This document shows positions 57,613 to 64,000 of a stretch of DNA of 64,000 nt, in pieces. The first letter of the stretch is position 1, and each line of letters opens with the position of its first letter. Position numbers and translations under genes: made by a program. Source of the stretch: Charina bottae (Eukaryota; Chordata; Lepidosauria; Squamata; Charinaidae); NCBI GenBank assembly GCA_023362775.1, contig JALMGJ010000005.1:86066921-86130920 (forward strand). Reading direction: 5' to 3'. The notes under the pieces are model-generated. The model was not told where the DNA came from. It saw only the letters and a list, made by a program, of their open reading frames with translations, and ran no database searches.

Positions 57613-58459
57613 TTTGCTAAACTTTTGCATACACCAGAGTTCTCAGAGGAGTGAAATCAGGATAAGATTTTTTTAACTGTTCAAACATCTGTCCATTTCC
57701 CCCTCAGCTGGTTCAATCATTAAATCACTGGAGCATTTGTTGGAATGTACAACAAATAGAATAAAAACAATAGCAAATATTATAAAAAAATAAAAATACA
57801 GGCAACTGAGAAACAACAACCCAAATCACTAACACAACCAAGAAGCGGTTGTATTGTGTATCTTTGAAAGAGGAGAAGCATATATAAGCTGCAAATCAGA
57901 GGAACAGTGGTCTTCCTCAAGTTACAGGATTACAGTCTGTGAATGCTTCAAGACCTGCCACTTTCAAGAATATGCAACAGGGTCTCCAGAAGGGCTTTTT
58001 CGTAACTCAACCAGAAGTTCTTCCTTGTAAAAAACTGAGCTAGCCATAGTCATCCATACATTAGTTTTCATAACAATGGGAGAAGGTGCTAATTGGGTAG
58101 AAGATCTTGATACCTCCTGATAGACTAAAAAAGGAAGGTCAGGTAAAGGTTGAGGGGCTGAGAGCTACAACTCCTCTATTATTATGACTGAGTTCATTTC
58201 ATCACCAAAGGAAACATTGGACTTAGGCAAGAGTTGATGAAGTTGACTGGTTTACCCTGCTGTCAGGGTGTGTGTTGTGCATGTGTGATGCTCTTGTCTT
58301 CTTATTTTTTATATTTAATTGATGTCATTAATATGATGGGCTACGTGGTCTGATTTGGGTATTCTATAAATGAAAATAATAAAAATATTAAATCATATAT
58401 AAGTGTAAAATGAATAAACATTGTATTACCTATGTTGGTCCAAGAATCTGCTAGTGTTA
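57613..58459. other. Unique sequence
   Basis: No recognised gene or repeat. Confidence 0.3.
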
Positions 58460-58465
58460 ATTGGA

Positions 58466-58504
<39 letters not shown>

Positions 58505-58560
58505 TATTATTTATTAAATTTATATGGCCCCCAACTCCCAGCAACTCTATAATTGAACTA
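58460..58560 (-). repeat. (TAA)n plus LINE 3'-end relic
   Basis: A (TAA)n array (58468-58503) runs into TTATTTATTAAATTTATATG then GCCCCCAACTCCCAGCAACTC, a short eroded L2/CR1-like 3' end in minus orientation. Confidence 0.6.
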
Positions 58561-58648
58561 GTCAGTAGTGACAGGTAAAGTGCAGGACCCCTATTCTTAG
58601 ATGCCTTTTGGCTACTGCCTCTCAGCTTAATACATCTCATGGGGTTAT

Positions 58649-58650
<2 letters not shown>

Positions 58651-58695
<45 letters not shown>
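58651..58695. repeat. (GAT)n microsatellite
   Basis: Fifteen GAT units. Confidence 0.97.
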
Positions 58696-58696
<1 letters not shown>

Positions 58697-58940
58697 CATT
58701 GTCAATGTTTGTGCTTATGTACTACACTTTTTACCTATTCTGATGGAGCTCTAAGAGAGCATATGTCTTCCTCATATCCTCTTTTTTATTTTTCACAGCA
58801 ATCCCATAGCTCAAAGACCTCTGAATGAGCAGAAACATTAACCCTGATCCAAGTTCAGCCCTTTATCCAATACACCACACCAGAGAATTGTAAAGATTTG
58901 CAAGCGGAAGCATTTCATTCCTTTTCTTTTTCTTTTGACT

Positions 58941-58959
58941 TCTCTCTCTCTCTCTCTCT
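58941..58959. repeat. (TC)n run
   Basis: Short dinucleotide tract. Confidence 0.9.
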
Positions 58960-59062
58960 TTCATTAATTCAGCTCTGCAGATTTTGGGGAAAGGGGAAAT
59001 TCCTTAACTTCCTGCTGATGGATGAGCCAAAGAACAAGGACTTTGTTAGAAGTAAATTAGGC

Positions 59063-59065
<3 letters not shown>

Positions 59066-59097
<32 letters not shown>

Positions 59098-59101
59098 TTT
59101 A

Positions 59102-59136
<35 letters not shown>

Positions 59137-59137
59137 T
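59066..59137. repeat. (TTGC)n-(TCTG)n microsatellite
   Basis: About eight TTGC units, a short TTTATG break, then about nine TCTG units. Confidence 0.95.
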
Positions 59138-59293
59138 TATTCTAATAATGTGCCAGTGATCAGATCCAAGGGGCACTGTTTATGCATTTCTGTCCATGCC
59201 TTCAGATTCAGCAATCCAAAATGCTAAGCATGGTCATTCCTGGGTAGTGCATGAATGAGAGTACTACCAGGTGATTGCCAGGTTGTAGGATAG

Positions 59294-59612
59294 TAAAGGT
59301 TCCCCCCGCACATTTGAGTAGTCGTGTCCGACTCCAGGGGCCGGTGCTCATCTCCGTTTGTTAGCCGAAGAGCCAGCGTTGTCCGAAGACGCTTCCGCGG
59401 TCATGTGGCCAGCATGACGCACGCAGAACGCTGTTACCATCCCACCGAAGTGGTACCTATTCATCTACTTGCATTTGCATGCTTTCGAATTGCTAGGTTG
59501 GCAAGAGCTGGAGCTAGTGCGGGAGCTCACTCCGCACGCAGGGCTAGGGATTCGAACCTCCGAACTTGCGATCTTCCGATCGACAAGCCTGGCGTCTTAC
59601 CCACTGAGCCAC
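59294..59612 (-). mobile_element. Sauria SINE abutting a Tc1 element
   Basis: It is read on the minus strand: GTGGCTCAGTGGGTAAGACG head, B box GGTTCGAATCCCT, TCATGCTGGCCACATGACC and AGTCGGACACGACTACTC, ending CTTTACTA. The last base of its head (59612) directly touches the Tc1 left end, and no target duplication could be found. Confidence 0.9.
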
Positions 59613-59925
59613 CAGTGGGGCAAAAAAGTATTTAGTCAGCCACCAATTGTGCAAGTTCTCCCACTTAAAAAGATGAGAGAGGCCTGTAATTGACATCATA
59701 GGTAGACCTCAACTATGAGAGACAAAATGAGAAAACAAATCCAGACAAACACATTGTCTGATGTGGAAAGAATTTATTTGCAAATTATGGTGGAAAATAA
59801 GTATTTGGTCACCTACAAACAAGCAAGATTTCTGGCTCTCACAGACCTGTAACTTCTTCTTTAAGAGGCTCCTCTGTCCTCCACTCATTACCTGTATTAA
59901 TGGCACCTGTTTGAACTTGTTACCA

Positions 59926-59938
59926 GTATAAAAGACAC
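59926..59938 (+). promoter_or_regulatory. TATA-like box upstream of the transposase
   Basis: GTATAAAAGACAC lies about 50 bp before the transposase ATG and is the only good TATA-like match inside the element's 5' region. Confidence 0.4.
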
Positions 59939-59977
59939 CTGTCCACAACCTCAAACAGTCACATTCCAAACTCCACT

Positions 59978-61000
59978 ATGGTGAAGACCAAAGAGCTGTC
60001 GAAGGACACCAGAAACAAAATTGTAGACCTGCACCAGGCTGGGAAGACTGAATCTGCAATAGGCAAGCAGCTTGGTGTGAAGAAATCAACTGTGGGAGCA
60101 ATAATTAGAAAATGGAAGACATACAAGACCACTGATAATCTCCCTCGATCTGGGGCTCCACTCAAGATCTCACCCCGTGGGGTCAAAATGATCACAAGAA
60201 CGGTGAGCAAAAATCCCAGAACCACACGGGGGGACCTAGTGAATGACATGCAGAGAGCTGGGACCAACGTAACAAAGGCTACCATCAGTAACACACTACG
60301 CCGCCAGGGACTCAGATCCTGCAGTGCCATATGTGTCCCCCTGCTTAAGCCAGTACATGTCCGGGCCTGTCTGAAGTTTGCTAGAGAGCATTTGGATGAT
60401 CCAGAAGAGGATTGGGAGAATGTCATATGGTCAGATGAAACCAAAGTAGAACTGTTTGGTAGAAACACAACTCGTCGTGTTTGGAGGAGAGAGAATGCTG
60501 AGTTGCATCCAAAGAACACCATACCTACTGTGAAGCATGGGGGTGGCAACATCATGCTTTGGGGCTGTTTCTCTGCAAAGGGACCAGGACGACTGATCTG
60601 TGTACAGGAAAGAATGAATGGGGCCATGTATCGTGAGATTTTGAGTACAAACCTCCTTCCATCAGCAAGGGCATTGAAGATGAAACGTGGCTGGGTCTTT
60701 CAGCATGACAATGATCCCAAACACACCGCCCGGGCAACGAAGGAGTGGCTTCGTAAGAAGCATTTCAAGGTCCTGGAGTGGCCTAGCCAGTCTCCAGATC
60801 TCAACCCCATAGAAAACCTTTGGAGGGAGTTGAAAGTCCGTGTTGCCCAGCGACAGCCCCAAAACATCACTGCTCTAGAGGAGATCTGCATGGAGGAATG
60901 GGCCAACATACCAGCAACAGTGTATGCCAACCTTGTGAAGACTTACAGAAAACGTTTGACCTCTGTCATTGCCAACAAAGGATATATAACAAAGTATTGA
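59978..61000 (+). CDS. Tc1-family DD34E transposase
   Basis: A 340-residue protein, the usual full length for Tc1 transposases, with no stop or frameshift. It cuts the element out and inserts it at TA sites, acting in the nucleus on the 198-bp terminal repeats. Residues 1-50 form the first helix-turn-helix ([20 protein letters not shown]), 56-63 (PRSGAPLK) the GRPR-like hook, and 65-115 the second helix-turn-helix ([20 protein letters not shown]). The catalytic triad is visible: Asp153 in IWSDET, Asp244 in [10 protein letters not shown] and Glu279 in LNPIENLW, with exactly 34 residues between the last two. The start ATG at 59978 is the first in frame and gives the family-typical [11 protein letters not shown]-terminus. 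The promoter presumably lies in the 5' region just inside the left repeat; TATAAAAGAC at 59928 is a good TATA-like box. A few residues may differ from an active consensus (for example CSAICVP at 115-121), so activity is plausible but not certain. Confidence 0.95.
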   Translation: MVKTKELSKDTRNKIVDLHQAGKTESAIGKQLGVKKSTVGAIIRKWKTYKTTDNLPRSGAPLKISPRGVKMITRTVSKNPRTTRGDLVNDMQRAGTNVTKATISNTLRRQGLRSCSAICVPLLKPVHVRACLKFAREHLDDPEEDWENVIWSDETKVELFGRNTTRRVWRRENAELHPKNTIPTVKHGGGNIMLWGCFSAKGPGRLICVQERMNGAMYREILSTNLLPSARALKMKRGWVFQHDNDPKHTARATKEWLRKKHFKVLEWPSQSPDLNPIENLWRELKVRVAQRQPQNITALEEICMEEWANIPATVYANLVKTYRKRLTSVIANKGYITKY

Positions 61001-61217
61001 GATGAACATTTGATATTGACCAAATACTTATTTTCCACCATAATTTGCAAATAAATTATTTCCAAATCAGACAATGTGATAGTCTGGATTTGTTTTCTCA
61101 TTTTGTCTCTCATAGTTGAGGTCTACCTATGATGTCAATTACAGGCCTCTCTCATCTTTTTAAGTGGGAGAACTTGCACAATTGGTGGCTGACTAAATAC
61201 TTTTTTGCCCCACTGTA

Positions 61218-63402
61218 GATGGGACATTAAAAACAACAACAACAACAACAGCATCATTCTGGGAGAAAGTAAAAACAAATTGCTTCCATATTAGTGTCAA
61301 GAAAGCTGTATGGATATATCCATGCAGTCATCAGAAGTAAAGTGACTCAGGGAAGCACAAAGAGCAGGCCATGGTCAGAGGCATCTACAGGATCAGAGGC
61401 TTTCATCAAAATTACAAATGCAGCATTGTGCTGTTGTGACACAAGCACTACTGCCCCTTTTGTTCATGCAGGTGGCAACAAAATGAGTGTAGAAAAGGAG
61501 TAGAGTTTGTATCAGGATGGTATGATTCAAACATATACAGTATAAAAGTAGGTTTATGTTTATGGTTTGGTTTATGTCAGTCTCATGCAGGATGGCACTA
61601 CATGTGTTCAAATCACAACATTATCTTCTCAAATTTTTTTGCAGAAGCTTTGTTTTTTAAGAAATGATCATGAAGACATTGACAGTTAATAATAATTGTC
61701 CGACCAACTTGTGGTAACGATACCAATTAAGCATTAAGAACAATTCTGTGTGTACCTAGATCTAACACATTTGTACTGCTATAAGGTTTTTTTAAGTCTA
61801 TTGCTCTTAATTACACCGCCACCCTCTCTTCCCAAACAAAGCTGACTTATTTGACTATTAGTTTATATTGGTTCACATGCCGAACTTCATATCTTGATTG
61901 TCCAAAATTCAGCATTGCCTGGCAAATCATTAGTTCAATGGTACCTATATGGATGTAATCAGCAGCCTGTTTTCACTTATTCCACTTTTGCTATTATATA
62001 CCACGACTTGATACCAGAACGGTGGAAGTAGCTGGGTATAATATTTGTTAGCACAGATTATATTAAATGATGCACAGGCAAAGTAGGAAACCAACCAGGT
62101 TTATTAATGGTTAAAACTGTTCAATTGCTTTGAAAGAAGTAATTTGCAAACCAGTGGGGTGGGTATAAAATGCCTCTCCTCATCAATTCCCAGGCTTGCG
62201 CTTCATGTGTGTGTGCATAGCCACATTTCTTGACTGGCATGCAGAGGTAGCTACCAGTAGTTTACAGAGCAGCTGCATGAGCCTGGAAAAAGATGCTGCT
62301 GTAATTATATGAAGGGAGGCGTTTTGTATGCACACCTGTGCATGCAAAGCACCACTTTCAAAGGATTTGCACAGCTCTAGTAACTGTGCAATCCTTACTA
62401 TTGTTAGGCTCAAGGCATCTGCTATCTTAGTTTCCATTCTCAGCTTGGGGTCTTCAGAAATGTGTAACTTGATGCACTCATTCAAGGACGCTTTGGTTCA
62501 TAGTGTCATCACCATGTTGGCCATTGTCCGAAAAATCCATGCATTGTTTGGATCACACCAACATTTTTAGATGTGATTTTATCTCACAGAACAATCAGTC
62601 AGAGTAAACTGGCTGACTTACACCACGTGAAAACAAACACTCAGTTACTTTGGGATATGAGTATCCCTTTCTGTGGTCTCTATTTCTGCTGCACTTCGGT
62701 AGTTCCAACAAAATGGTAGATTTGTTGGAATCTCAGATCATCCATTTCAACACAGAAATAAATGACACTGTTCTGTAGTTAAACAACAATCTTCAAAGGA
62801 TCTATCATATTTCAACTAACTAATTACTTTAGTATTAATGAAAAATAGTAAGTGGTGCATGTCAGTTGGAGACACAAAACAGGCTATTAGGTTTATGATA
62901 TCAGTTCCTTCCAAGCAGCGCTTTTCTGCTTTCTTAGGCCAATGGTTAACAATCTGTATGCCTCTTTTGTTTTCACCCATTTTGTCCTGGCCTCCCAAGA
63001 ACAGGATAGACCCCAATGTTGAAATGGCATCTTTCACAAAGTTTTTATACTGCATAGATACATTTCAGTAAGTGAGAGCAAGAGAGAACTTGGAAAGTAG
63101 AAGGCTTCTCCACTTCTTTTAAATATTCCTGACAAATTGAAGATTGGGCTGAAAAGATATCCTTACTTGCTTTCTAGCACACAGACCATCTGCACATATA
63201 AGCTATATAATTGATTTTATGTCACTCTTTCCCAATTCGGGGGTGGTGGGGGAGAGGCTATTTTGATGGAAGGACACCTTTTCATCTTGATTTCAGAGTA
63301 ACCTCCCTCTCAAATTCCCAGCAACAAGGGCAGCTGATCAAAGGGGCCGCTTTGTTCTCCAAACCTCTCCACTTAATGGATGAAGAGGTCAGAACCACTT
63401 TG
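61218..63402. other. Unique sequence after the Tc1 element
   Basis: It starts with an (AAC)n run (61232-61250) that may be a SINE-tail remnant. Otherwise no gene, RNA or transposon was recognised. Confidence 0.35.
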
Positions 63403-63461
63403 GAGGAAGGAAGGAAGGAAGGAAGGAAGGAAGGAAGGAAGGAAGGAAGGAAGGAAGGAAG
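63403..63461. repeat. (GGAA)n microsatellite
   Basis: About fourteen GGAA units, the cause of KEGR-type shadow frames. Confidence 0.97.
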
Positions 63462-64000
63462 GAGAAAGAAAGTAAGCCACACAAGCTCCAAACTACTACA
63501 GATTTATAAAGCCCTAGCTGGATATTGGAAGTATTAGCTGAAGGCAACCACAGCTGCCACATTGCAGTGTTTGCGCATGTGAACAATAATCCTTCTTATT
63601 TCCCTAATTGGGAAAGTGAAAGTAATCTTTACCTTATCAGGCCAGTCTGAGCCATTGGGATAAAGCAAAACCAACTGGGTGGGATAGGGTGGGTTTTGCA
63701 CTGCAGCAAGGATGATGGAAAAACAGCCTGCTCTAATCAAATATTGGAGTTTGTTCTTCCTGGGTTTATGATTATCCATGCAATTTGGCACTTAGCAAAA
63801 AAGGGAGAGTCAAAAAGTGGGGAGAGTGATCGATTTTTGTGTTTCTGAAGTCCACTTTTCGGCACGGTGGGTGTTCACTGCAATATTGATTATATAATAG
63901 ATGAGAGAAAAACCGAGCCATAGGAGGGAAAAAAAAGCATGCAAATCAAGGTATTGGGGTATAGCTTTGTAAAAAATGGAAGACATGGGGAGGTGAGGTG
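63462..64000. other. Unique sequence to window end
   Basis: No recognised features. Confidence 0.3.

Larger units (their letters stand above)
59613..61215 (+). mobile_element. Complete Tc1/mariner transposon (1,603 bp)
   Basis: Terminal inverted repeats at 59613-59810 and 61018-61215 (198 bp each) begin CAGTGGGGCAAAAAAGTATT and differ at about four positions, roughly 98% identity. The right end is followed by TA (61216-61217), the expected target dinucleotide. The left end has no TA because it adjoins a SINE. Between the repeats lies one intact transposase gene. By memory, very similar elements are known in teleost fishes and lampreys. Confidence 0.95.

Noticed and set aside
59959..60627. 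A 222-codon minus-strand frame
   Set aside because: Antisense shadow of the Tc1 transposase gene.

Overview
This is vertebrate genomic DNA, almost certainly from a squamate reptile (lizard or snake). The best evidence is the repeat content: four Sauria-type tRNA SINEs with Bov-B-like ends, 5S rRNA-derived SINEs, abundant L2/CR1-type LINE 3' ends with microsatellite tails, short fold-back hAT elements, Penelope-type retroelements and an L1 lineage. I find no host protein-coding exon, tRNA, rRNA or CRISPR array, so the window looks like a gene desert or a very large intron. Nearly all recognisable features are transposable elements. Several could be delimited to the base by their target-site duplications (TSDs).

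Layout. 1-6 kb: a non-autonomous hAT (533-837, TSD GTGTAACA), a 5'-truncated L2/CR1-like LINE (862-1331, 14-bp TSD), a 2.2-kb L1-type element carrying ORF1-like but no ORF2 sequence (2111-4346, 17-bp TSD) and an L1 ORF2 reverse-transcriptase relic (5098-5600). 10-14 kb: a LINE 3' end whose ORF ends in a zinc finger, and two hATs of one family (12673-12931, 13683-13961). 17-22 kb: a tRNA SINE, a compact Penelope-related element with a hammerhead-like core (18077-18301), and a 999-bp non-autonomous Helitron filled with a GC-rich minisatellite (21252-22250). 25-37 kb: 5S-derived SINEs, a SINE nested in a LINE tail, a head-to-head Penelope-like dimer (30785-31238), a shorter dimer (32078-32219), a fold-back hAT, a Sauria SINE, and CR1 and LINE relics. 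40-47.5 kb: a Sauria SINE, a fold-back hAT, a hAT fragment with a perfect 46-bp palindrome abutting a Penelope ORF end with a GIY-YIG endonuclease (43469-44095), and a retroelement interrupted by a 1.8-kb hAT that holds a large palindromic CpG-rich array. 51-57 kb: another fold-back hAT, a Sauria SINE, a local tandem duplication and another Penelope-like dimer. 59-61.2 kb: a Sauria SINE joined to an intact Tc1/mariner transposon (59613-61215) with a full 340-residue DD34E transposase and 198-bp terminal inverted repeats that are about 98% identical.

The Tc1 transposase is the only complete, plausibly functional protein gene seen. Functionally the window is a layered record of cut-and-paste (hAT, Tc1), rolling-circle (Helitron) and target-primed (L1, L2/CR1, Penelope, SINE) activity. 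The signal most worth following is a set of short Penelope-related elements, single or head-to-head, with their own 11-14 bp TSDs. Three of the five related copies keep a CUGAAGA-stem-GAAAC core resembling a hammerhead ribozyme, and in the coding copy the ORF stop codon lies inside that core. Intervening sequence is mostly AT-rich and unique; a few stretches look like candidate conserved non-coding elements, but that cannot be tested here.
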